Origin: Citrus sinensis
Taxonomy: Eukaryota; Streptophyta; Magnoliopsida; Sapindales; Rutaceae
Length of the DNA: 64,000 nucleotides
Reading direction: 5' to 3'
Assembly: GCF_022201045.2 (NCBI RefSeq)
Contig: NC_068562.1
Span: 28,978,001 to 29,042,000, forward strand
The notes beneath the pieces were generated by a model, which was not told the DNA's origin, searched no databases, and saw only the letters and a program-made list of their open reading frames with translations. The position numbers and the translations under genes are program-made. Positions 35,301 through 48,208 of this stretch are shown piece by piece; position 1 is the first letter of the stretch, and the number at the start of each line of letters is the position of its first letter.

Positions 35301-36071
35301 AGCCCTGCATAATGAAGTCGGCTCGGCACTAGAAGAAGAAGCAGGCTTTGGAGGATTGTAGTTGTAATGATTTTGAGGATGATCATTTTGTTTCTTTACA
35401 ACATTCCCCATAACACTATTCGGATACCTATTATTATTTTTATTAGTATTATTATTTCCTCTAACTCCTGAGCTTTCATTTACATGATTATATGGATTCA
35501 CATTTCCTCCTCCTCCTCCTTGCCTTATGTTCCCCAAATTCCCAAAAAGCATCATGTTGCTTGATGAAGCTCTAACAAGGTTGCTACTCCCTCTTGTTTT
35601 TTGATGATCAGCGATCATACTTTCAAGCTCACCCGAAATCCCAATGGCCTCTCTAGGCACTCTCCTTCCTTGGTTCACATACCCTTGATTTGCAGTGACT
35701 TTGTTGTTGTTGCTATTAACATTATTGTTAACTGCAGCTGCGTCTTCAGGTTTTTTAACATTATTCTGCTGGGGTTTCGGATGATGACCTGGCGGTGGCT
35801 TTGAGCTTGGTTTCGGCTGTGCTTGTGGTTCTTGAACATTTGGTGCTGCGGCATCTTCTAAAAATTGTGTCTCATCAGCACTACTGTTTCTTCTCCGTTT
35901 TGAATTTGGTGTGCTTGGTACTTTCACAAGTTGATTGTTGCCGCCGCCATTGCTGCTTCCATTTACCATCGGAAGTGACCCCGTTGAGGTCGTTCTCCGC
36001 GGCCAACGCCGCCCAAAAACCGCATTCAACAGGCCACAGCCTGACTTTTTATCCGGCGAGTTCTCGGCCAT
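32323..36071 (-). CDS. TTL-type TPR protein lacking the thioredoxin domain (TPR13/14-like)
   Basis: Five exons: 36071-35041, 34722-34527, 34417-34245, 33451-33118 and 32451-32323; junction phases agree and give 620 residues. The N-terminus has KSGCGLLNAVFGRRW, a conserved possible membrane or acylation motif, then a long disordered Asn/Pro/Ser region, then the TTL signature ISGELESMIADHQKTRGSS...NMMLFGNLGNIRQ. TPR repeats start near 262 (LKIMGNEDYKAGNFAEALAL, ASYRSNKTAALTALGRL), and a second TPR block lies in exons 3-5 (ARSNGNALFKQAKFSEAAAA, NRAACRSKLGQFEKAIEDC, ARLRRADCFAK); these Asn/Lys/Arg positions fit a carboxylate clamp for Hsp70/Hsp90 tails. Known TTLs continue into a thioredoxin-like domain, but here TGA follows QAQLKKQRGGA. 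Arabidopsis TPR13/TPR14 are the likely counterparts; TTL1-4 are the alternative. Confidence 0.88.
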
Positions 36072-39000
36072 TGCTTTAATGTTGAATCTTCAGGCTTGTT
36101 GCACAAGTAGCTTCCCAAGAAAATTGGAGAAAAATGCAGCTCTTGTTATGAAAAATTGCAATGTATTTTTAATAAAACAAATAGACGAGACATTGGTGCA
36201 TTCCCAAAATGATTAGCACAAAGATTGAGAATTAAGAAAAGGGATTGGATTTGGATTGGAAATCAATTTGAAACAGGCCTTAGCCCCAGGAGATGATAGG
36301 CAAGGAAGCTGGTTAAAACTTTCCTCCTGGAGTGTGGCTGTTAAAGAAGAAAAAGATTGATTCTTTGTTTAATAATTATTCTCTCTCTTTTGGTTAAAAA
36401 GACAATGAGAAATGTCATAATTATTTTGAAGGTAAAAAGAAAAAAAGAAAAAGAAAAAGAGAAGAGTGCTAATTTTTCAATTAAATTTGTAATTAGTTAG
36501 GTAATGGAATTTTGAAATTTTTTGAATTTTTTTCCTCTTACTTTTTGTGTTTGCTTTGCGTGGTGCACAGAGGGAACCAAGAGACCCGGTCTTTGGATAA
36601 ATGAGAATCAGTAAATTTTTAGAAAGAAAATTTAAAGGAGAGGAAATGATTTGCTAATTGTTATTTGGTCTTAGCGAGAGTGTTCTGTTAGATTAAAAAA
36701 CTTTAATTTGCTTACAGCCAATAATACAATGGACATGCCCTTAAAGATAAAGAATTTGAATATATTTATAAAGAGTGATTGGCATGCACGTTGTGGCCAA
36801 GCCAGCTATTGGGCGTTGATTTTCAACTTGAGAAATTTAGTCCAAAATATCAAATCATATGTGAAGATTTGAGCATCAAGATAGGTTATAACTTCTATAA
36901 TGATATGTCAAAGCTTAAATACGAGGGGAAACGAAATCTGAGACCAAAAATTTGTCTCATAGACCACCATAGTTTTAGTCATACATAGCTAAACCCCACT
37001 ACCTTAAAAATGTACATCTGGATCTCTTTTTATTAGTAAACATCATAGTACATTAATCTTAATGGACATTAAGTACTCGATTTAATTAATCTCTATCCAA
37101 ATACATGGAATCCCAAACGAAAAGGGATTTTGATGTTTATTTTGAAATGACATGAATTTAATTATCTACTCACCAAAATTTTGGAAGGATTTGTGTTTCT
37201 TTTCTCTAAATATCAACGTGTGAGCCCTTAACTTAAGCTAAATTACTTTTAGGTAACTACGATATGTTATCAAGGCATGACTTTACTTTACCTTAAGGTC
37301 AATAGTGAGCTAGTTGAGTCTAAATAACTTAATCCTTACGAAAAATTTATATAATCTAAATAAACGTCATACTCAAGTATAAAACATTGAAACTTAAAAA
37401 TATGAAAGAAGCACCTAAAAAGTTTTTGAAAATATATTTCCAGAAAGATGTTTAAATATTAATCCGATAAGACTTTGATTCCAACGTGGACTTAAAACCA
37501 TAATTTATCCAAAAATAACTGATTAGTTAAGGTCAAATCTGCTAGTTGAATTTCAAGTTATAAAAAACAGGGCCACAATTTTCACCCTAAAAAGGGAAAA
37601 TATTTACCTATAATTAATTTCAATACTCTAACCAAAAATTAAATTATTTACACAGAGCAAAGTGAGTCATTTTTATGCAATATTTGGATCAACGCAAATC
37701 ACAATAAGTCTAAGACCCATTTGGAATTGCTTTTGAAAGGATTAAAAAGTGATTTTGAAAAGCCAATAGTTAATTTTCATAAATTTTTTAAAAATAATTT
37801 TTGGCAAAATTACTCCATTCTACAACAGATCTTATAAAAGCAAAAGGGAATAAATTTTTAAAATCAGATTTTGAGAATTAAATTTATATTTAAGACAATT
37901 TCATATATATCCTCACGTATATTATAAAAATCAAAATTGCCTTTATTTAATTAAAAAATAAGGTCCCATTTGGGTTTAAGATACAACATAAAATGTTTGG
38001 TAAACATTAATTGATGTAGTTTAAAAGTTAAGTTGATTTGATCAATTATTTTTATAATGAAAAACCTATAATATCTTTACTATTTTTATTAATTTTATTA
38101 TTTAAAAATTATATTTACTATACACTATTAACTTTTATTTTATAGTTATAGCTTCTTTTTTTTATACAACAGCTACAACTTAAAAGTTACAACACATCAA
38201 CACCAAACAAGATCAAAATCATTAAATTATTATTATTACCAATTATATTGAAATACCAAAATAAAAATAATAAAATAATTTTTTATTATTTTATTAATAT
38301 ATTTTTATATGTGTTATGAGTTTCAAAAACAATTGTATATGTATCTTATGTTTAAACTACTGAAAGAATACAAATGAATAAAATGGATAAATATTGAATA
38401 AAATTTATTTACATATTTATATACATGTACATATAATTTTTTTTTAATAATGTACATAGAAGAGTTGATAACTCATAGCTTAATTAATAGCAATTATTTT
38501 AAAATTTACAGTATGACCAAATTGATCATAAATAACCTTACATTTGAAATTTATTGGGTCCACCCAATAAACCTAAATGAGGGAAATGTTAGTATTACTA
38601 CATTACTACATACTCGTGCTCAATTATTATATATGTAGATCTGAACATGAATCAAGCATCCAAAAAAATTGAATGATAATTGAAGGCCCTTTAAATAAAG
38701 ATTTTAGAAATGGAATAATGTAGATTCAAGGTGATGTGGTTGAAACACATCATATTAGTTAATTTCTTTCTCAAAAGTAAGTTATTAGGTAAGGACTCAA
38801 AACTAACCTTCATATTCGAGTCACATCAGTAGATGAATTAAAAGGAATTATTACTCAATGCTACATTTTTCAACAAAGAGGGGGGAAAATATTAATGTCA
38901 AAATTAATTCTAATATTCTAACCCCTAGATTTAGCTAACGATTAGTGGCTATCACGACATTTTCAAATCCTTCAATGCTTTACAACTTTGCAAGGTAATT

Positions 39001-40779
39001 ATTGAATAGACAAACCCACCATCACTGTCAAATCTTAGTTTATTATTGTTTTGATCGTTTAAAATCTTAACCAAATAGCTTGTGTGAAAATTACTGCTTA
39101 ACCAGCTTTTTAAAAAAATTATCTCTAATACAAGGGAATAGATTTAGGTAAATTTGGCAATCAAGAAAATTGGAAGCAAATGAGGGGAAGCATAACGAAT
39201 TTTTAACGAAGGTATTCATTGCGGATATGAGAATTTAATCAAGTCAAAGGGTCTGAAATAACAAATATTGGAAAAGGAAAAAAAAAATTGAAGATGTCAA
39301 ATTGAGAAATGAATTTGACTAGAGAATTTAATTGAAGATTTCGAATTCATTTCTCAAGACGTGGGTCAGCCAACTGATATCATATCAAAGAAAAGTGGAC
39401 GGTAGATGCACGACATTGACCTATATCAATCCTAAATTCTTGTTTGACATTATGAAAAAATCAACCCCAAAAAAATTTAAATTTATAAATTAATTTTTTA
39501 AAGAGAGAGAAGGAGAATGTGTGTGAATGTATGGTTTATTTTTCTCTAAAATGTTAAAAACAAAATCTCTAAATTACACATCTCTTCATCCTATCATTAA
39601 CATCAAACATTTAAATCTATCAAGATGTATTGTAATAATAGAATTTCTGTACATTTAGTAATAGGTCTCACATTTGTTAAAGCATATTTTCATCATACAA
39701 TTTATTGGTAAACACTAACTTTTACTTGGTAGTTAATGTTTACCACCAACCACCACACTTGTACTCGACATTTGGTGATTTCATTTCCATCATGCATCAC
39801 CTATGGATTATAATACCTTAATTCTAAGTAAAATACTAAAAATACAAAAGAAAGATAGAGTGAACGGTGTGATAATATTAATTGATTATTTTATTTTTTT
39901 TCTCTTATATCATATGGTGTAATAGTTAATTTTCCATTTAAACTTAAAAAGAAGTAGAAACTGTTGCTGAGTAATTCCAGCTACTTACTCGCATCAAAAT
40001 CAGATGGAATTCATTCTTTTGGACTGTAATCTTTCCACCAAGAGGACAAGAATAAACAAATGTTAAAGAAAAATTATATTGACCTTTCAACCATGAACCT
40101 GTTTTCTTCACTATACAATTTATTATCAAATTATATCCTTTTGGGACTGATGCTGCAGCTCAGTTTTGAAAGGATAACAACTAAAATTTTTCATAAACAC
40201 CCCATTTGCACACTTAGTAGTTGGTAGTAAATATTTATCACCACTCACATATATTACACAACTAGTGATTACATCCCTTTGCAGCTGTGGCTGTGGATTA
40301 AAAGCCACTGCTGCTCAAACTAATCATACCCTAAATAGGTTTCAAGTGCAAGACAAGATCAACCACAAGATAGATAAATAATAATAGCCCTTCCAGTGAA
40401 AATTTTCCATATTTCCCGTTAATTTGTTTATATATGTTCCTACCCCAGAAAAGTGATGATATGACATGAAATTGGCCAAAACTTATATATCAGTAAAGTT
40501 AAACGAAAGTTAAATGAAGTAACCCAGCCTGGCTAACAAAGCGAGGAGCATTTAAATGAAGTACCCCAGCCTGGCTAACAAAGTGAGGAGTACGGACTTT
40601 GTCAAGGGCCAGTTGATTCAAATGACAAAGTCTCATGGAAATTAACATTTCTGGCCGAAAATCCATGGGTAATTGCAGAAAAGAATGGAAGCATATTGAA
40701 AACGTCAATCATTAAGTTGAGGTTCTCTTTAGTTCCTTCAGTATTAAACGGCTAGTTCCTCTGCATTGTACTTGGAAAA
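36072..40779. other. Intergenic region between TTL-like and HCC2-like genes
   Basis: Begins with the TTL-like gene's 5' flank and ends with the HCC2-like 3' UTR. AT-rich. At 37725-37960 and 37965-38220 there are blocks opening with GACCCATTTGGAATTGC and GGTCCCATTTGGGTTT, the style of hAT/PIF-type MITE termini, but I could not match clear partner ends or duplications. No gene recognised. Confidence 0.45.
40511..40592. repeat. Two-copy tandem repeat, period 42 bp
   Basis: TAAATGAAGTAACCCAGCC and TAAATGAAGTACCCCAGCC each begin a unit sharing CTGGCTAACAAAG(C/T)GAGGAG. Lies about 190 bases past the HCC2-like stop, so probably in or near its 3' UTR. Confidence 0.9.
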
Positions 40780-43700
40780 TTAGGTTGATGCTTTCTTCAT
40801 TTCCTTCGAAATTTCTTCTGCTAGTTCCTCTGCAGTGTATTCAACCCCAAAACATCTCACAACCTCCAAGCTTGGGTTCATAAAGTACCTGCTTGTTTTG
40901 AACATCAAATCAACCATGAGCTCAAAAACCAACAAGAACTTATCAATGAGGAAAACAATACAAAACATGGATTTGGGCTCACATGTTGTGGGAAGACTCT
41001 ACAAGATAATCATCGCCTTCGTCTTCAACTTTCTTAAAGAAAACACGGTATTCCTGAGCCATCTGCCTTATAGCACCAACAGGTCCCGTTAATCCCACTA
41101 TTCTTGAGTTAAATTCTACAACACTTGACAGAAAAGCATGCCATGAGAAAGTCAGCCAAAGAAATTGTGCATGCAACACATTCTGCAAATTATTATAAAT
41201 GTAATCATTTGAGGGAACCCGAACCTTTAAGGTAAGCACGTAGGTGTGCAGGAGTATCACGCTGTGGATCGATGGTGACAAATATTGGTAAAATCTTAAG
41301 ATTCTTTTTTGAATCTTAACACCAAGTAAAAATACACAATGTGAGAGATGTTATCCAAATCCAAAAATAAATATCATACTCTTTTTAATATAAAATTCCA
41401 GGTCTGGGCTATTTAACTCGAGTTTTCTTCATAGAATATTTCGATTTAAATTTTTTACTTATTTTGAGTCATTGATCTCATGCAACCCAATGGCATATAT
41501 GCAAAGTCAAAAGTACCATTTAATGATGTCAATTCCTTTAGTATCTCTACTATTAAATTGCATGAGAAGAATGAATCAAAATTTGTGGCAAAATCTTATA
41601 TAAAAATTAAGTTAAAATAGTCCCACCCAGAATTTTATTTCTATTTAAATTCACAAACCTAATATATCAATAGCCTTGGCCATCATCTGGACTTGCTCTG
41701 GCCCAACATCAGGGGATGATGTATAGCCAAAGTACAGAAGAACCCAGTTCCCTAGAAAGTTATTTTCAGTTACTAGACGATTCTCTGTATCAATTAGAGT
41801 GAATGGACCACCTATAATTGGACCCGTCACCCTATTGGGACCAGAGTTCTCGCCCTGTCCTGGTTGAACCAAAAAGGAAAATGGAAATTACAATTAGAAA
41901 ATCATCCTCCAACTGCAAAACTGAACGTGGTAAATTGCAATTCTGCAAGCTCAAAAATTTCTCGCTGATCCTTGGAGAGAAATTTTTTGACTCTCAGAAA
42001 GAAATTTTTTGATTGTATGTAAAGAAGCATTTAGTGGAGAATGGATAACAATCAATAGTTTCCAACAAACATAAGCACTCTTGCAAAGTAAATCCTTTTA
42101 GCTTAAATCCACATTCACGCTACTAAAATTAAATAATAGTAGATGAAGTTTTCTTCTAAAACTATATTTTTTATCCTCAATAAATGAGTTTAGATATTCT
42201 TCTGGAGTTGCATTAGTTTTACCTGAAAACACCATTGAAGGCAGGGCACTCATTGTCCTAGTCAACAAGCCCAAAAGCGAAAAGAGAACTGAATAAATTC
42301 TCACTTCGAAAATGCTAAAAAGTATACATGTAATGGGGTAAAGCGAGTTCAGCATGCCTAAAATTCAGGAAACGAGAAATGCCTACTTAGAAATACCCCT
42401 TAATTGACCCAACTACTACTACTTAATGGAGAACAATGACTGTAACATAATAATGTTGACACTTGTTGCAAATCAAGGACAGAGCTCAAAGGTAAATATT
42501 CTCAAAAGTACCCAAGCAAGGAAAGTTTAAAATATGATTTAGAATTTCATAACAAATGCCAAAGAGGTCGGAACAATACAGTTTTAGAAAAGGGTCCTTT
42601 TGGCTTTCTCGTGTACAGGCAGTCAGGCATTTGTTAGAGAATAGGAAAATTTCTCAACTGCCATCATATGATGTTGTTATGTCTATTTTAGCAAAATGAT
42701 GTATTAGTGACTAGTTTTGCGTGTATCTAGTATAAAACAATGCAAAATCATGAGATATTTGAAATAAAGTTCGAAGATTTGATAATCAAATAATTCCCGA
42801 CTTGTCTGTTTCTTTCTTCCATGCCCCTTCAAAAAATTACTTCCTAATTTGTACCAGTAGATATACTGGATTTTTAAAGGCTACTCAAGATCTAATAACT
42901 ATAACCATGCAAAACATACTGCCATCATTTTCACCTTTTAAATGAAAAACATAGTTACCAAAACAACCACCAGAAATGCTGTAAAGAGCTTCTCGAAAAT
43001 TGAGACACTTCATCGCTAATAATTTCAAACTAAAGTCCCCAAGGGTACAGCCTAGCCGCTAGGATATTTTGTTTGAAGCAAGAGGATAAATTCAAAAGCT
43101 ATAAGAAAATCTGTTTGATTCTGAAAAACTTTGATAATGTCTCGAAGTGCATGAGCAGGCATGTGTCAGAAAGACTAACACTGAATATGGGCAAAGAGCG
43201 GAAACTGAATAATCCCCTAATTCATAATTAGCCCAAGTGAAGATAAATCGCACCTCAAATTTTTTCTCCTTGACACATTGACAAACTGAAGTTCCTGAAT
43301 CTCAATCATGAGTGAAAACATAAAAGAAATTGATTCATAAGAATAGAACCTAAAAGTTACCAGCATACAATCATGAAATTTCCAGATCCAGGGGAAAAAT
43401 AAAAGATGGGTAGGAAGACTGAAACTTAAAACAGTACCTTTCCTCACAGCTCTTCGTTCATCATTATAATGGACAAAAGTAGCTATTCCAGCTAATCCCA
43501 GTAAACCACCAGCTGGCTGCAACAGCAAATTGATAAAGAAATAACAAGTCCAATTTGTTCAAGTAATAATAATCTCTCTTCCCAAGTGAAACTTGACAAC
43601 TAACGTTATTAATCCTGGTACTTGAACAACTATCAATAACAAATAACAAAGGTGTCTAAGGCAGCATACAATAACATAAGTACTCCACGAGCGAGAAGCT

Positions 43701-44259
43701 TTCGTCTCTTGAGGCGATAAAAAATAATCAGCTGGGTTTCTATGACTCTGTCTTGACGATTTCGTGTAGCTACAAGACTGAGTTCTCTTAGATAAATCAA
43801 ACCTACACCAAATACAAGCAACTCAGCTGAGACTCGTATAATCAATTGTCTTCAAAAATTAACCTACGCCACCAAAACTGAACGTGTTTCTTTAACAATG
43901 GTTAAGACTCTAGCATCAAACTCCTATTTCATCCATAAACCCTAAACCAAAAGACCCCATCACGCAAAAAATTCCGTACGAAGTTCAATTTTTGCACAGA
44001 TATACAAACTTTTTGCACATTAACAATTAAATTTAAGAAATTTGTTTTTTGGCGCTCGGGGGGTTGTTTGCAAGAGCAACTATGCATCACTAATAACCGT
44101 AGCAACAAGCTAAATGAAACAGAGTTATAATGAAAAATTAAAAAATGAAAGTAAAACAAATGGGGTTTTAAGGGTTTAAGAGATTGACCTTCGAATAAGA
44201 TTGAGCGGCTGTCTGAAGCGGTGCTTGGAGGAAAAGAATAGAAAGCGAGATATGGGCAT
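40780..44259 (-). CDS. HCC2: SCO1 homologue HCC2-like mitochondrial protein, with apparent frameshift
   Basis: Seven exons: 44259-44189, 43802-43676, 43516-43438, 41859-41659, 41315-41225, 41115-40983 and 40888-40780; 269 residues expected if intact. Family role: inner-membrane protein related to the copper chaperone SCO1. MPISRFLFFSSKHRFRQ is an Arg-rich presequence; PAGGLLGLAGIATFVHY is a membrane anchor; the thioredoxin-like domain has GGPFTLIDTENRLVTENNF and GNWVLLYFGYTSSPDVGPEQ. The SCO copper site CxxxC is absent (SSPDVGP in its place), as in plant HCC2 rather than HCC1. The distal His region is present (YLVESSHNM). In exon 5 LKILPIF is followed by one extra T in the coding strand (four Ts near 41279-41282), so VTIDPQRDTP is out of frame and a TGA follows within about eight codons. 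Flanking exon phases demand one base fewer. Either a null allele or a sequence error. Confidence 0.87.
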
Positions 44260-44949
44260 TGTGTTTTAGCAAAATTTGTTCTTAGGCTTCGCAGCAATTG
44301 ACAGTTAAATTGAAAAATCAAAACTCGTGTCGATTTTTGCCAACTTAAACGCTTAACATGAAAATTTTGCCTTATTGCCCAAGGTTTTTGTTTTCCTAAA
44401 AAAAAAAAAAATTAATAAACATGGAAGTTCATTAATAAATAAGGACGTTCATTAATTTTTATAGAAAGAAACCCAAAAAAAATAAATAAATAAAAGTAGG
44501 ACAAAAATCACATAGATAAATCAGGTGGGGTTTTACCATATTTTTAATTCAATAAATGATAAGACAGTTTGCACGATATTATTTATGAGTGATGATACGG
44601 TCACAAGTTTTTATATAAATTTATCTTGTACAAACTGATTTGGTATTAATTTTGAATGAAAATAAAAAAATAATAAAAATAGATCATGTCGACCAAGAGA
44701 TATTTAATTCAATCAATTTTATTATGCCACATTAATTTGTACAAAAATTTGTGACTATATTATTACTCATTATGTATATAGATGTTAAAATTAATTAACC
44801 AAATTGTCTTTATTTCTATTATATTCTCTCTCATTTACTATTAGAATTGATTTAAGTTAATAACTAGTGAGCCAAACAATTAAATATTGAGAAATTACTA
44901 AACATACCTATATTTGGTGAACAAAATTCTTATACAAAGTGGCGTGAAT
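44260..44949. other. Spacer: HCC2-like 5' flank up to the Copia element
   Basis: The first 100 bases should hold the HCC2-like 5' UTR and promoter. The rest is AT-rich with an A run near 44400. Nothing else recognised. Confidence 0.5.
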
Positions 44950-45461
44950 TGTTGGATTTTTAATCTAACATTATTAGATCCTTAATTTAACGTTAGACTT
45001 ATATGTGAATAATTATGTGTTACCGATTATCGTATACAGTTAAGCCCAATTAAAAGTGATCTATTAATATTTTTTGGTAATATGAGTTTTAATGTATCTA
45101 ATAGGACGTGGGTATTTAATGTATAGATACTTAAGGGTAATTTCTATTTTTATAATGAGTTGAAGCAAGGATAGTAAAAGACAACAGTAAAAGTTATCTA
45201 TATAAGTGGTTATGGTCTGTAGGTCACACGTATCATTCTATTTTTCCTAACATCCTATCATTAGAGAGAGTACAGAGAAACTTAAAAGATCTTTAGGAGA
45301 GCGTGTTGATCTAGAGACAAATCATACGACTCTAAAGAGTAATTAAGCATTATGGATTCAAATACGTTTCTGCATATTTTGCTATTGATTCTTGATAATA
45401 CAACGTGAATTTCTTAAATTATAGACAATGGTTTTCACCAAAGTTTTAATTATGTTCTAAC
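44950..45461 (+). repeat. Copia 5' LTR
   Basis: Aligns throughout with the 3' LTR: GTGAATAATTATGTGTT, AATTTCTATTTTTAT, CACGTATCATTCTATT and CTCTAAAGAG blocks recur in order. It also has a short segment around 45375-45430 that the 3' copy lacks. Confidence 0.87.
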
Positions 45462-46422
45462 GAGTCGTATCAAAGTCTTTTCATGTTGAATCATTGAGAA
45501 CAACTTGTAATTGTTTTCTAAGATTAAGATTACAAAATTTTGGAATGCGATTTTCAATATCAACAATTCGATTTTTTTTTTCTAAAAAATTCAAAAATTC
45601 ATAATAATTTTTGTTTTCAAAAATTTGGTATAAAAAAAATTAGAAATTCATATTTAAAGTTTAAAGTTAAAAAAAATTCAAATTTAAGGTTTTGCGGACG
45701 GCGATAGTAGGAAGCCGCGACCAAGTGGGTGAAGTGGCCGTCACTTTTTCCTCATGCGGTGGCCATGGCAGTAGCATAAAGAAAAAAAAGTTAAGTGAAA
45801 AAAATTAAGGTTTTGGTGATTTGGGGTTGTTTTAAGATTCGGTTCACGACCCTGATTGGTCCAGCCCTAAACCGATCAACGGTTTGACCAGTCAATAGTT
45901 GATCGGTAAAACAATTGACCATTTGCCTTTTGAATTTGATCTGAATTTTTTTGGATAATTTTAGTGCAATTTTAAATTCCAATATTGGTATGTTTATATA
46001 TTTTGAAATAAACTAATTGAAGTAAAATGTCACCAAAGTGACTTCTTTTGTGAAAATTTAATTTTTATAAATATAAACGGTTGTATATATGTAAATTCTG
46101 TGAATACCGATTAGCCCAAAGGAAGGTTCGTATTTGATAGAATTGCATGTGCACCTAAAGTAATAAATGCATGACGATTATTTGGTTTTACATGTGAACA
46201 ATAATTCGGCTTAAAATAAGATTTATTGTTTGACATGTTCTTATTACCAGTGTTTGATCACTATATCAAGATATCACTTACAATTTAATATTTTGTCAAG
46301 GATAAAATATTAATAGATAGTCTGGTTTCTCAAGATGAGGTTTACTTTTATTTAAATTTATTTTTGTTTTAAAACTTGTATAAGCTTGTTTTGTTTGGTT
46401 ATTTGTTGTTCTCTGTTCAGTT

Positions 46423-47330
46423 ATGTATCCTGCTAGTATTACTACCAACATCAATTCTATTTATATGCTAAATGACTCTAACTTCAAGTCATGGCAAGAG
46501 AATCTTTTAACAGTTCTCGCAGTCATGGATCTCGACCTTGCATTAAGGGTTGATTCTCTCTCATCTTTGATGAAAGTACCCTTGATGATAAAAGGGAAAT
46601 AAAAATGAGAAAGAGATCAAATTGCATGTGTATCATGATCATAAAAAAGGTCATTCCACAAGCATTCAAAGGCTCAATATCTGAAAAGATAATTACAGTT
46701 AAAGAGTTCTTTGCATAAATTGAATAGAGATTTGCTAAGAACAAAAAGACTAAAATTGGTACGATTTTGACAAGTTTAACTTCAATAAGGTATACAGGTA
46801 AACGCAATATTAGAGAGTACATCATGGAAATGTCTCATCTTGCTTTTAAACTAAGAGTACTTAAGCTTAAACTCTCTGATGACTTGCTAATGCATTTGGT
46901 TTTAATATCCTTACCAACATAATTAAACCAATTTAAAGTGAGCCATAATTGTCAACAAGAGATATGGTCTATGAATGAACTTATATCATATTGTGTTTAA
47001 GAAGAGGACAGACTGAAGAAATATAAAGCATAAAGTACTCACCTGGCCTCCACCTCCAGGGGCAAGGAGAAGGGTAAGAAAAGGAAGAATGATAAGGAAG
47101 CTGCATGCACAGCACCTTAAGAGAAACAACAAAAGAAATTGACTAATCCAAAATGCATTAGTTGTTTCTTTTGTGAAGCTGAAGAGCATGGTTTGGTTTG
47201 TTCTGAAGTTAATTTAACTTTAGTACCAAGACACGCGTGGTGGATAGATTTTGGTGCAACCATTTATCAGTGTTCAGTGTAGGATTGCCTGAATTGCCGA
47301 AAGCCTAGTGATGGTGAAAGATAAATCTAT
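46423..47330 (+). pseudogene. Copia gag and protease remnant
   Basis: From an ATG: MYPASITTNINSIYMLNDSN, then FKSWQENLLTVLAVMDLDLA, the UBN2-type gag start of Copia elements. Downstream frames give gag helices and a Lys-rich region, a decayed zinc knuckle (CFFCEAEEHGLVC) near 47155-47205 and the protease entry WWIDFGATIYQCS, where the usual DSG active site reads DFG. Stops interrupt throughout. Confidence 0.8.
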
Positions 47331-47635
47331 TTGGGCAATGGCAATGAGATTAAAGTTGAAGCAATTAAGAAATTTATATTATTATTAAAGACCAAATTTT
47401 ATTTGGATCTTAATAAAATATTTATTATTCCATCTTTTAGATGGAATTTGATTCTATTTTTGCTTTGGACAGGTCTGATTTTACTTGTTCTTTTGAAAGT
47501 AAAAAATTCAATTTATTTCATAATTCAAAACTAGTTGGTTTCAGTTCTTTATTCGACGATGATAATCTTATACGCTTGATACAATTGTTTCATTTAATGA
47601 ATCCATGCAATTTAGTACATGAAGTTTAAAGAGAA

Positions 47636-48060
47636 GTTAACTAATGAGAATTCAGTTGTGTTATAGCACAAGAGATTGGGTTATATCTCCAAATGGAGAA
47701 TAGAGAGACTTATGTCAGACGAAATTCTCGACCGTTTAGATTTAAAAATTTTTTATATTTACGTTAACTGTATTAGGAGGAAACAAACCAATAAAAGGAT
47801 ATTTGAAGCTAACAGAACCTTTGATGTCTTAGAACTCATACATACATATATTTTGGGCTATTAATTATGGTTACTGGAAATGCTCAACAATATTTTATGA
47901 CGCTCATAGACGATTTTTCAAGATATGAATACATATATCTCTTTCTTGAAAAGTCACAATTCTTGCATATGCTAAAAAAATTTTAAGCTAAAGTTGAGAA
48001 CCAACTCGGCAAAATCATCAAAAGCGTCAAACCATACCATGATGGTGAATAATATGACAG
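47636..48060 (+). pseudogene. Copia integrase remnant
   Basis: GAG-pre-integrase zinc region (HKRLGYISKWRIERLMSD...CIRRKQTNKRIF), then ANRTFDVLELIHTYI and YFMTLIDDFSRYEYIYLFLE, the integrase core entry with its DDFSR motif. Further integrase sequence resumes after the small solo LTR (PFTSFGRIKSLV region to about 48740), broken by stops. Confidence 0.82.
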
Positions 48061-48208
48061 ATATGATGATTCAAGTGAATAACGTTTAGGGCCATTTGCT
48101 AAATTCCTATAGGAATGCTGTATCGTCCAATAACACATTATATTGGGTTCGCTCACTATGAATAACGTTGCTGAAGGACGAAGCAAGGCGCTTAAAGATA
48201 TGGTAAAG

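Noticed and set aside
35795..36216. Plus-strand ORFs over the TTL-like first exon
   Set aside because: Antisense shadows of the Asn/Pro-rich N-terminal region; no domain.
37725..38220. Two hAT/PIF-style MITEs
   Set aside because: Only one terminus of each looks right; partner ends and target duplications could not be matched by eye, so kept as a remark, not a feature.
39725..40333. Pair of related about 95 bp blocks (TTGGTAGT(A/T)AAT(A/G)TTTA(T/C)CACCA) as a transposon
   Set aside because: Similarity is real but diverged and I found no consistent ends; could be an old duplication.
43929..44321. 130-codon ORF starting MIFQFNCQLL as the HCC2 N-terminus
   Set aside because: Its frame does not join the next exon's conserved frame. 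The ATG at 44259 gives an Arg-rich mitochondrial presequence and joins in phase.
45791..45982. 63-codon minus ORF inside the Copia element
   Set aside because: Antisense in the element's leader; no similarity to Copia proteins.
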